Assembly: GCF_002023715.1 (NCBI RefSeq)
Contig: NZ_MAHX01000019.1
Coordinates: 1 to 58,406, forward strand
Length of the DNA: 58,406 bases
Reading direction: 5' to 3'
Source of the DNA: Elizabethkingia occulta
GTDB lineage: Bacteria > Bacteroidota > Bacteroidia > Flavobacteriales > Weeksellaceae
Position 1 is the first letter of the stretch. The number at the start of each line of letters is the position of its first letter. This document shows, piece by piece, positions 24,046-31,258 of this stretch. The notes under the pieces were generated by a model. It was given only the letters and a program-made list of their open reading frames with translations. It did no database searches and had not been told where the DNA came from. The position numbers and the translations under genes were made by a program.

Positions 24046-24399
24046 TTATAATGAAAATTCTTCTCTTTTTTTCTTAGGTAAACCTTTTACTACCTGGTCG
24101 TAGGAATGCTGAATAAGTTCTTTTAGAAATTTTTCAGGAAGTTTTCCTTCAAAATTCACAGTATTCCAATGGTTTTTATTCATGTGATAACCAGGCTGGA
24201 TATCATCATACTCTTCCCGAAGATCGATGATAAGTTCCGAGTCATATTTAAGATTAACAGTGAAATTGGGACGGTCTAATCCACATAAAGCAAATACCTT
24301 ATCAGCTACCTTAAATACAAGCGTTTCCGGGCCGAAAGGAAAGTCTTCAGTCACTGCTTTCATCTGCAGACAATATTCTCTAAAAGTTTCTATATCCAT
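24046..24399 (-). CDS. MmcQ/YjbR-family protein
   Basis: Cytosolic protein of 117 aa that covers the whole YjbR double-wing fold: EDFPFGPETLVFKVADKVFAL near the start, NLKYDSELIIDLREEYDDI, and the family HMNKNHWNTV motif followed by a C-terminal helical QHSYDQVVKGLPKK. Members are often called DNA-binding from structure, but the function is unproven. It heads the yggS operon under a consensus promoter; no functional link to yggS is known. Confidence 0.88.
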   Translation of the reverse strand: MDIETFREYCLQMKAVTEDFPFGPETLVFKVADKVFALCGLDRPNFTVNLKYDSELIIDLREEYDDIQPGYHMNKNHWNTVNFEGKLPEKFLKELIQHSYDQVVKGLPKKKREEFSL

Positions 24400-24418
24400 G
24401 CGAAAGAGATTTGATAAT

Positions 24419-24450
24419 CAAAATTACCGAAATATAAAGGTATAAAGCAA
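24419..24450 (-). promoter_or_regulatory. Promoter of the MmcQ-yggS operon
   Basis: On the minus strand TTG (24450-24448), 21 nt, TAATTTTG (24426-24419), ending 20 nt before the ATG. Confidence 0.62.
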
Positions 24451-24497
24451 ATTGAATCTGAATACTCTTAAAATCTTAATGCTAAAAAAATAGACCA

Positions 24498-24667
24498 TTA
24501 AGAGCATATTTAAATCTTATAATCAATGCTCTTCGATAGTTCGTCAAGCTCTCTATACACTTAGCTCAGAGTGATATTTCTCATCCAAAATACTTTCCTT
24601 TATAGGTGTCAGACTGAGCTTGCCGAAGTCTAATATTATTTTAATTAAAGTTTAAACAAGCTCTCAG
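24498..24667. repeat. MITE-like dispersed repeat, copy B, with imperfect terminal inverted repeats
   Basis: The left end TTAAGAGCATATTTAAATCT and the reverse complement of the right end (GAGAGCTTGTTTAAACTTTA) share the pattern AGAGC-T-TTTAAA. The interior has two Flavobacteria-style blocks, GCTCAGAGTGA and GTCAGACTGAGCTTGCCGAAG. It fills most of the 315-bp gap between the MmcQ gene and sir2 and has no coding potential. Confidence 0.5.
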
Positions 24668-24714
24668 GGATTTAGTTTCTTAAGAAGAAATATAAAAGCG
24701 TTGCTGTATTTTAT

Positions 24715-25395
24715 TTATCTTCGGTATATAGCTTCCCGGAATAATTTCATGCCCTCTGTAGCTGAGGTTTTAAAGAAATTTTTCTCATTAGTAACATTCT
24801 GACTAAGGTGAGGATCAATTACAAATATTTCACAGCCTGTCGGGACATAGTGGAGTAGTGATGCTGCAGGATATACCTGTAAGCTTGTACCTATTACCAG
24901 TAGAATATCGGCCGTAGAAGCTATGCTTGCTGCATTTTCCATTTCCGGAACCATCTCACCAAACCATACAATATGTGGACGAAGCTGAATTCCGTTTTCA
25001 TCCAGGTCGCCAAGGTTCAGATCATTTTCCCACGGAATAATACTTTCCTCATCATTTACAGGTCTTGCTTTCTTTAGTTCTCCATGTAGATGAATAATGT
25101 TTTTGGATCCGGCTCTTTCGTGCAGGTCATCTACATTCTGCGTGATAATATGTACATCAAAATCCTGTTGGAGTTCAGCCAGGATATTATGAGCCTCGTT
25201 TGGCTGAACTTCATTAAGCTGGCGCCTGCGCAAATTGTAGAACTCCAATACCAGTTCCGGATTTCGGACAAAACCTTCCGGGCTTGCTACATCTTCAATT
25301 TTATGATTTTCCCAAAGCCCGTTAGAATCTCTGAAAGTTTTGATACCACTTTCAGCGCTAATGCCGGCACCGGAGAGAATAACTATTTTTTTCAT
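24715..25395 (-). CDS. Sir2-family NAD-dependent protein deacylase (sirtuin), without zinc cysteines
   Basis: Cytosolic NAD-dependent lysine deacylase. The NAD-binding GAGISAESGI is at residues 9-18, FRD at 21-23, QNVDDLH at 86-92, and the catalytic H104 in HLHG. Y53 and R56 in FYNLRRR form the Y-x-x-R pair of class III sirtuins that prefer succinyl/malonyl lysine. The four zinc-binding cysteines normally found after the catalytic His are absent; the only cysteine is near the C-terminus (TGCEIF). The gene lies 35 nt downstream of the GH16 stop codon on the same strand, so it could be transcribed from that gene or from a promoter inside it. Confidence 0.9.
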   Translation of the reverse strand: MKKIVILSGAGISAESGIKTFRDSNGLWENHKIEDVASPEGFVRNPELVLEFYNLRRRQLNEVQPNEAHNILAELQQDFDVHIITQNVDDLHERAGSKNIIHLHGELKKARPVNDEESIIPWENDLNLGDLDENGIQLRPHIVWFGEMVPEMENAASIASTADILLVIGTSLQVYPAASLLHYVPTGCEIFVIDPHLSQNVTNEKNFFKTSATEGMKLFREAIYRR

Positions 25396-25430
25396 TGGAA
25401 ATTTTAAAAGTCTGTGAAATTTAGTTATAA

Positions 25431-26993
25431 TTATTTGATTTTTTTAACCGTGATATCATCTAGGAATACAGCTGAATTACCTGTATTTTTTACAGAAATA
25501 CGTATTGTTTTCATATTATAGGCCTGGTCCTTTCCTGTAATGAATTTCAGATGTTTTTTAGAATAACTGTTTTGTCCCGTAAACTCCAGAGTTTTAATAG
25601 GGGACAATGCTCCAGTAACAGGTGCTACATCCTCTACACTAATGATCCCTTTATTTTTTGAGGAGAACTCTAATCGATAAGTAGTTTCTGGCGTTAAATA
25701 AACATATTGTTCAATATTTTCTCCAGGATTTAGTAAAGCTGCCGTACTGTTTTTAATACCTTTTTGTGGAGCCAAAGTAGCATTACCTTCCCATGGGAGA
25801 AGACTTCCGCTATCTTCAAAACCAGGATTCGGGAGTTCATTACCTTTTTCCAATGGCCAGTTGTATGCCCGGATATAGTCAATATCCATATTTACATTTC
25901 CTTTGGAGCCGTAACTTCCCAGAAACACATTCATAAAATGGTTAGGTGAGTAGACCTGATGTTTGTCTGTGTATGCTTTAATAAGCTTGCCGTTAATATA
26001 ATGTTTAATACTTGTAGGTGTCCATAGGATGCCATGTGTTACCCATTTATTTATATGATCAATTCCTTCTGCGATATGAGTAGCCAGATTGCGCTGAAAA
26101 ACTCCTTTTTGGTCTACATGACCGTGTAAAACAAACTGAGCATTAAGATACTCGAATACATCTATCTCGAATAATTGCCCTTTAGGCCTTATACCTTTTG
26201 TACCGTTCAGATTAGTTCCCTCCTCCAGATAGTATCGTAAATCCGGACCCGGAGAGTCGAACCAGAATGCCGTATTAATTCCTTCCGGATTTCCACTACT
26301 GTTTCGCCTTACTTTTACTTCAAAGTAACCACCGCGGCTATTATCCAGAAGGTTTTCATTTTTTTTCCAATCGTAGGTTTGTATCGAAGAAATCTTTTGG
26401 CCCCCGTTTGGGCTATAAGACCGCTTTGGAAGAGAATCGCTGACATATAAATTGATAAACTTGCCATTGAGAGTATATGCAGGCTGTTGAAGCCGATCGG
26501 CCAGCATTTCCTGTTTAGAAGCTTCGGAAGTATAATTGAGAGACGAAAAGTAATTTGTAGTCCATTTATTTTTATTCAATAACTTATCGTTGAATTCATC
26601 CTGCCAGAAAATTTTCATGCCCTGGGGAACTGCTTCGGAACTAGGGTTGCTCTTTAATTCATTCAACTCCGAATTATCCAATGCCCATTGTCGTGAAGTT
26701 TTTACAATTTGCTTTTGCAATCCCTGTGACGTTTCTGCCCATACATAATAGGTAGTTTCTGGTTTTACATTTTGGATATAGAAAACTTCGCTGTTATTGA
26801 TTGTAGCGTTGGGTGAGGTTGGTTTTGTATTCTCTGTTGACCAGAAAAGTCTATAGCTCGTATACTGCTGCATCGGGAGGTTTACCCGTATCCAACTTCT
26901 TGTTCCGAGTAACTGCAAAGTATTTCCCGATTTTGCAGACTGAGCAAATATGCTTCCGGTTGAGAAGCAGAATAATAAGATCGTTTTTTTCAT
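25431..26993 (-). CDS. Exported GH16-family glycoside hydrolase with N-terminal FN3-like and C-terminal CBM-like domains
   Basis: Secreted beta-glycanase. Residues 1-18 are a signal peptide; about 20-100 look like a fibronectin-III domain (TYYVWAETSQG); about 120-375 form a GH16 jelly roll with the beta-bulge catalytic motif EIDVFE (E276 nucleophile, D278, E281 acid/base). About 385-520 are a carbohydrate-binding-like beta sandwich (NPGFEDSG...VFLDDITV). The bulged motif is shared by laminarinases, agarases, porphyranases and carrageenases; the exact substrate cannot be read. No SusCD pair is adjacent. There is no type IX secretion tail of clear consensus. A GH5 exo-glucanase-like gene lies about 4 kb away. 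Confidence 0.88.
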   Translation of the reverse strand: MKKTILLFCFSTGSIFAQSAKSGNTLQLLGTRSWIRVNLPMQQYTSYRLFWSTENTKPTSPNATINNSEVFYIQNVKPETTYYVWAETSQGLQKQIVKTSRQWALDNSELNELKSNPSSEAVPQGMKIFWQDEFNDKLLNKNKWTTNYFSSLNYTSEASKQEMLADRLQQPAYTLNGKFINLYVSDSLPKRSYSPNGGQKISSIQTYDWKKNENLLDNSRGGYFEVKVRRNSSGNPEGINTAFWFDSPGPDLRYYLEEGTNLNGTKGIRPKGQLFEIDVFEYLNAQFVLHGHVDQKGVFQRNLATHIAEGIDHINKWVTHGILWTPTSIKHYINGKLIKAYTDKHQVYSPNHFMNVFLGSYGSKGNVNMDIDYIRAYNWPLEKGNELPNPGFEDSGSLLPWEGNATLAPQKGIKNSTAALLNPGENIEQYVYLTPETTYRLEFSSKNKGIISVEDVAPVTGALSPIKTLEFTGQNSYSKKHLKFITGKDQAYNMKTIRISVKNTGNSAVFLDDITVKKIK

Positions 26994-27010
26994 GGTATAG
27001 TTTTGATAAA

Positions 27011-27040
27011 ATAAAAGCCGAAAAATTTTTCGGCTTTTAT
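27011..27040 (-). terminator. Terminator of the acyl-CoA ligase gene
   Basis: Perfect 30-bp palindrome, ATAAAAGCCGAAAAA and its reverse complement, 9 nt after the ligase stop codon on the minus strand. With T runs on both arms it separates the ligase and GH16 transcripts. Confidence 0.85.
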
Positions 27041-27049
27041 TTTGTTTAT

Positions 27050-28816
27050 TTAATGCTCATAGATTTTGTTATATAAATCTATGAACTTTTCTTTAATTAT
27101 TTTACGTTTCAGTTTTAGAGTTGGCGTTAGCAGGCCTTCATCTATACTCCATACAATTGGAGTGAGTTCAAATTTCTTAATCTGTTCCCATTTTCCAAGA
27201 TGTTTGTTTAGAGCCTCTATTTCCTGTCCGATGCGCTGTTTCACTTCTTCATTAGCTGCAATTTCTTCATTAGTAGAACCTATGTTCAGTCCTTTTCTCT
27301 CAGCCCATGCTTTTACGAACTGAAAATCTGGCTGAATAAAGGCTGCCGGCATTTTTTCACCATCGCCAATAACCATAATCTGTTCGATAAATTTAGATGC
27401 TTTCGCACTGTTCTCTATAACCTGAGGTGCAATATATTTACCACCCGAAGTTTTGAACATTTCTTTTTTACGGTCGGTAATTTTTAGAAATCCTTCATCG
27501 TCAATAAATCCGATATCACCAGTTTTAAAGTATCCGTCCTCGGTAAAAGCTTCCTTAGTTTTTTCTTCATCCATGTAATAACCTTTGAATACAGAGGTTC
27601 CTTTTACCAGGATTTCTCCATCCTCAGCAATTTTTACCTCGGCATTTTCAATAGGCCAGCCTACAGTACCAAATTTTCTGTGTTTGAAACTGTTTACTGC
27701 AATTACAGGTGATGTTTCTGTTAATCCGTAACCCTCCAGAATCGGAATACCCGCACCGTGGAAAATTCGGTTTAATCTAGGTGACAAAGCTGCAGAACCA
27801 GAAACCAGGGCTACGATGTTACCACCAAGACCTTCTCTCCATTTTGAGAAAACAAGTTTGTCTGCAATCCATCCCTTTATACCAAGGTTTTTTCCAAGAT
27901 CATAATCTTCAACAAGTGATAAAGCCCAAAGAAAGATTTTGGTTTTCATACCACCGGCAGAGGCACCAGTATTGTAGATTTTATCATATACTTTTTCTAC
28001 CAAACGCGGAACAACCGTCATAAACTGAGGTTTTACCTCCTTTAGGTTATCACCGACTTTATCAATGCTTTCGGCAAAGTAAATAGAGTAGCCGTTATGC
28101 TGATAAAGGTATAATAGCATTCTTTCGAAAACGTGGCATAATGGTAAGAAGCTAAGACAACGCATTTCTTTGTAATCGATTTTAACTTCAGGAATACGAG
28201 GGTTAGAATTTATTACATTAGATACAATATTTTCATGAGTAAGTGCTACGCCTTTCGGACGGCCTGTAGTACCGGATGTATAGATCAATGTAGCAATATC
28301 ATCTGCTTTAATGGTATTGGCTATATCTTCAATTTCAGATTGTGTACTGTCGTCTTCACCCAGATCCAGAATTTCCTTCCAGTTTGGTGCCCCCTTTACA
28401 TCATCAAATGCAAATACCCCCATCAGACTGGATATTTTTGGCTGCACAGAAATCAGTTTATTATATAACTCTTTATCGGAAACAAAACAGTATTTTATTT
28501 CAGCATTATTAAAGATATATTCATAATCATCTTCACTGATAGTAGGGTATACAGGTACACTGATTACACCTATCTGGGACATTCCGATGTCCATTACAGC
28601 CCACTCTGTACGGTTATTGTGAGAAATAAGTCCAATCTTGTCTCCGGGTTTAATACCCAGTTTAATTAGACCTCTTGATATTTTGTTTGCCTGAGTGATA
28701 TATTGTAATGTAGAGGTTTTTACCCATTCGCCATTTTTTTTAGTGGCAAAGGCATCCTCTTTTGGATATTTTTCTAATGCTTTATGGGCAAAATCGAAAA
28801 TTCTTTTTGCGGACAT
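27050..28816 (-). CDS. Long-chain acyl-CoA synthetase (AMP-forming), FadD-like
   Basis: ATP-dependent activation of fatty acids to acyl-CoA through an acyl-adenylate, at the inner face of the membrane. The AMP-binding P-loop LIYTSGTTGRPKGVALTHEN (about 176-195) and the A5/A8 motifs GYGLTETSP and TGDIGFIDDEGFLKITDRKKEMFKT (in two parts) are present, with the catalytic lysine near the C-terminus in TLKLKRK. The 588-aa length matches the long-chain/very-long-chain branch. It is divergent from an acyl-CoA dehydrogenase gene; both serve fatty-acid beta-oxidation and share a 120-bp control region. Confidence 0.92.
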   Translation of the reverse strand: MSAKRIFDFAHKALEKYPKEDAFATKKNGEWVKTSTLQYITQANKISRGLIKLGIKPGDKIGLISHNNRTEWAVMDIGMSQIGVISVPVYPTISEDDYEYIFNNAEIKYCFVSDKELYNKLISVQPKISSLMGVFAFDDVKGAPNWKEILDLGEDDSTQSEIEDIANTIKADDIATLIYTSGTTGRPKGVALTHENIVSNVINSNPRIPEVKIDYKEMRCLSFLPLCHVFERMLLYLYQHNGYSIYFAESIDKVGDNLKEVKPQFMTVVPRLVEKVYDKIYNTGASAGGMKTKIFLWALSLVEDYDLGKNLGIKGWIADKLVFSKWREGLGGNIVALVSGSAALSPRLNRIFHGAGIPILEGYGLTETSPVIAVNSFKHRKFGTVGWPIENAEVKIAEDGEILVKGTSVFKGYYMDEEKTKEAFTEDGYFKTGDIGFIDDEGFLKITDRKKEMFKTSGGKYIAPQVIENSAKASKFIEQIMVIGDGEKMPAAFIQPDFQFVKAWAERKGLNIGSTNEEIAANEEVKQRIGQEIEALNKHLGKWEQIKKFELTPIVWSIDEGLLTPTLKLKRKIIKEKFIDLYNKIYEH

Positions 28817-28936
28817 ATGAAATTACTTTAAGGTGAGTTTCGTAAAGATAAAATATTTATTCTTTCTATCAAAAATAAAAATCTTTTTCGGATTTTTAAA
28901 AAATTGTATTTTTACGAAAAATAACTCAATAATAAT

Positions 28937-30076
28937 ATGGACTTTAATTTATCAGAAGAGCAACTGATGATTCAGCAGGCAGCAAGGGATTTTGCACAGA
29001 ACGAACTTTTACCAGGAGTAATCGAGAGAGATGATCAGCAAAAGTTTCCGGCCGAGCAAGTGAAGAAAATGGGGGAAATGGGTTTCCTGGGTATGATGGT
29101 AGACCCTAAGTACGGTGGCGCCGGAATGGATAGTGTTTCTTATGTATTGGCAATGGAGGAGATCTCTAAGGTCGATGCTTCTGCAGCTGTTGTAATGTCG
29201 GTAAACAACTCTTTGGTATGCGCAGGATTAGAGCGTTTTGCAAGTGAAGAACAAAAAGTAAAATACCTTACACCTTTAGCAAAAGGAGAGGTTATTGGTG
29301 CTTTTGCTTTATCTGAGCCTGAAGCGGGATCTGACGCTACATCACAAAGTACAACCGCAGAAGATAAAGGGGACTACTACTTACTGAATGGTACTAAAAA
29401 CTGGATTACCAATGGTAATAATGCTACTTATTACATTGTAATAGCACAAACTCATCCGGAAAAAGGACATAAAGGTATTAATGCTTTTATCGTAGAAAAA
29501 GGATGGGAAGGTTTTATCGTAGGTAAAAAAGAAGATAAATTAGGAATTAGAGGAAGTGATACGCATTCTTTGATGTTTACCGATGTAAAGGTACCTAAAG
29601 AAAACAGAATTGGTGAAGACGGATTCGGTTTCAAATTCGCAATGGCAGTACTGAATGGCGGTAGAATTGGTATTGCTTCTCAGGCTTTAGGTATTGCTTC
29701 CGGAGCTTACGAACTGGCTTTGAAGTATGCTAAAGAAAGAAAAGCTTTTGGAACTGAAATTATCAATCACCAGGCGGTTGCTTTCAAATTGGCAGATATG
29801 CATGTGAATATTACTGCTGCAAGAATGTTATGCTTTAAGGCTGCAGTTGAAAAAGACGCTGGAAAAGATATTTCTGAAAGTGGTGCTATGGCAAAGTTGT
29901 TTGCGTCTAAAACAGCAATGGATACTACAATTGAAGCAGTACAGATTCATGGTGGATACGGATACGTAAAAGAATACCACGTAGAACGTATGATGCGTGA
30001 TGCTAAAATCACCCAGATCTATGAAGGAACTTCCGAAATTCAGAAAATCGTAATTTCCAGAGCGATTGCTAAATAA
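28937..30076 (+). CDS. Acyl-CoA dehydrogenase
   Basis: FAD-dependent alpha,beta-dehydrogenation of acyl-CoA in fatty-acid or branched-chain amino-acid breakdown; electrons pass to ETF in the cytosol. Family blocks are ALSEPEAGSDATS, the WITNGNNA FAD/substrate segment, RIGIASQALGIA, the QIHGGYGYVKEYHVERMMRDAK block and the catalytic E363 in IYEGTSEIQ. The 379 aa are typical of short/medium-chain or butyryl-type enzymes. It is divergent from the acyl-CoA synthetase gene. A membrane protein gene follows after 27 nt and is probably in the same transcript. Confidence 0.93.
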   Translation: MDFNLSEEQLMIQQAARDFAQNELLPGVIERDDQQKFPAEQVKKMGEMGFLGMMVDPKYGGAGMDSVSYVLAMEEISKVDASAAVVMSVNNSLVCAGLERFASEEQKVKYLTPLAKGEVIGAFALSEPEAGSDATSQSTTAEDKGDYYLLNGTKNWITNGNNATYYIVIAQTHPEKGHKGINAFIVEKGWEGFIVGKKEDKLGIRGSDTHSLMFTDVKVPKENRIGEDGFGFKFAMAVLNGGRIGIASQALGIASGAYELALKYAKERKAFGTEIINHQAVAFKLADMHVNITAARMLCFKAAVEKDAGKDISESGAMAKLFASKTAMDTTIEAVQIHGGYGYVKEYHVERMMRDAKITQIYEGTSEIQKIVISRAIAK

Positions 30077-30103
30077 TTAAATAAAACACTAAATTCTACT
30101 ATT

Positions 30104-30508
30104 ATGTCTGAAACAATCTATGAAAAAAAGAAAAGCGGCTTCGGAAAAATTATTTTCTGGGTTGTCCTGGTTTTACTTTTGGTTTTCGGAGGCTGGTTTT
30201 ACTACAAATACTATTTTGTTTTTGGAGAAGGAGTAAAATCCGGAACTCTTAACTATGTGGTTAGGAAAGGGAATGTCTTTAAAACCTATGAAGGAAAAAT
30301 TATTCAGGATGGTTTCGGACGGGCAAAAACCGGAAACGGAATCAGTAGTTATGAATTTGAATTTTCAATAGAAGATGAAGCTATATTCAAACAATTGGAA
30401 ACCAATAGTGGAAAATACTTTGACCTGCATTATAAAGAATATCACGGTGTTCTTCCCTGGAGAGGAAATACGGTGTATATAGTTGATAAAGTTGTTAGTA
30501 TGAAGTAA
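30104..30508 (+). CDS. Small single-pass membrane protein of unknown function
   Basis: 134 aa. A short Lys-rich cytosolic N-terminus precedes one transmembrane helix (about 16-37, KIIFWVVLVLLLVFGGWFYY), and an extracytoplasmic domain of about 95 residues that is beta-rich (GTLNYVVRKGNVFKTYEGKI ... YEFEFSIEDE ... VYIVDKVV). No cysteine or known catalytic motif is seen. It is probably a conserved envelope protein; the family is not recognised. It lies 27 nt after the acyl-CoA dehydrogenase gene and ends at a strong terminator, so it is co-transcribed with that gene, but no functional link is evident. Confidence 0.75.
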   Translation: MSETIYEKKKSGFGKIIFWVVLVLLLVFGGWFYYKYYFVFGEGVKSGTLNYVVRKGNVFKTYEGKIIQDGFGRAKTGNGISSYEFEFSIEDEAIFKQLETNSGKYFDLHYKEYHGVLPWRGNTVYIVDKVVSMK

Positions 30509-30513
30509 GTAAG

Positions 30514-30541
30514 AAGCTCCCGAAATTTCGGGAGCTTTTTG
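30514..30541 (+). terminator. Terminator of the acyl-CoA dehydrogenase operon
   Basis: AAGCTCCCGAAA and its exact reverse complement, followed by TTTTTG, starting 5 nt after the stop codon. It may also serve the convergent lipoprotein gene. Confidence 0.9.
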
Positions 30542-30557
30542 TTTATAATTCTATTCA

Positions 30558-30986
30558 TTAAGGTTTATTACATTGCGAATAATCTACATCGAAGGTGTAA
30601 TTTTTGTCACTTAATTTTTTAATATTAGGATTATTATTATGATCAGGCTTATAAGAGGCACCAGTACCAAGATCCACACCAATACCTATGATTCCCCATC
30701 CGAGAACAGTTAATATAAAGTTTCCTGTTCTGAATGCTTTGTCAAATGTCTGGGTTTTAGGTTCACAATCATTTTGCTTTACTTCCACTACTAATGGTTT
30801 GTTTCGGGGGAATAATTTTGTTGCCTGACCGGTGCCCAGTTTATTACCGCTCACATAAATATCAGCATTTGGATGATCTTTTACATTGATTGTACCAGAG
30901 TACTTACTACCGCCAAAGATAACGCCGCAACTGTTTAAGGAAAATACTGTTATTACAGTAATTGCTAAAAAAATAATTTTCTTCAT
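30558..30986 (-). CDS. Hypothetical lipoprotein with PEGA-like domain
   Basis: 142 aa. The lipoprotein signal has lipobox LNSC (C20). A beta-rich segment, SGTINVKDHPNADIYVSGNKLGTGQATKLFPRNKPLVVEVK (about residues 30-70, read in parts), resembles PEGA domains, which are surface beta folds in lipoproteins. A hydrophobic glycine-rich helix (FILTVLGWGIIGIGVDLGTGA, about 90-110) follows; similar proteins in Bacteroidota are envelope proteins of unknown role. Two cysteines (near 74 and 139) could form a disulfide. It is a single gene, convergent with the preceding operon. Confidence 0.75.
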   Translation of the reverse strand: MKKIIFLAITVITVFSLNSCGVIFGGSKYSGTINVKDHPNADIYVSGNKLGTGQATKLFPRNKPLVVEVKQNDCEPKTQTFDKAFRTGNFILTVLGWGIIGIGVDLGTGASYKPDHNNNPNIKKLSDKNYTFDVDYSQCNKP

Positions 30987-31156
30987 TTTAGTTTAGTTTA
31001 AAAATTTCGTAATAAATATATAAAATATATTAATATTTGTATTATTAATTTTATTTTAAAGTAAATAATGTATAATTATATATGTTTTAGGTGTAATTTA
31101 TAATTTTTAATAAAAAAAGTATAAAATCATTATTGATATTAAAAGAACATATGTAT

Positions 31157-31172
31157 TCTGAAATTTTTCAGA
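31157..31172. promoter_or_regulatory. Palindrome TCTGAAA-TT-TTTCAGA upstream of the GH5 gene
   Basis: Perfect inverted repeat at the expected -33 position, 20 bp upstream of the -7 box at 31193. It may be an operator that replaces the missing TTG. Confidence 0.4.
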
Positions 31173-31192
31173 AAGTTTTTATTTTTATTTAA

Positions 31193-31200
31193 TATCTTTG
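31193..31200 (+). promoter_or_regulatory. Candidate -7 element of the GH5 gene
   Basis: TATCTTTG, a full TAnnTTTG match, 58 nt before the ATG; no TTG at the -33 distance. The rest of the 272-bp gap (30987-31258) is AT-rich and holds nothing else recognised. Confidence 0.42.
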
Positions 31201-31258
31201 GTTAGATAATAATTCGATTTCTAAAAAATAATCATCAAACTTTAAAAATATTTCCGCT

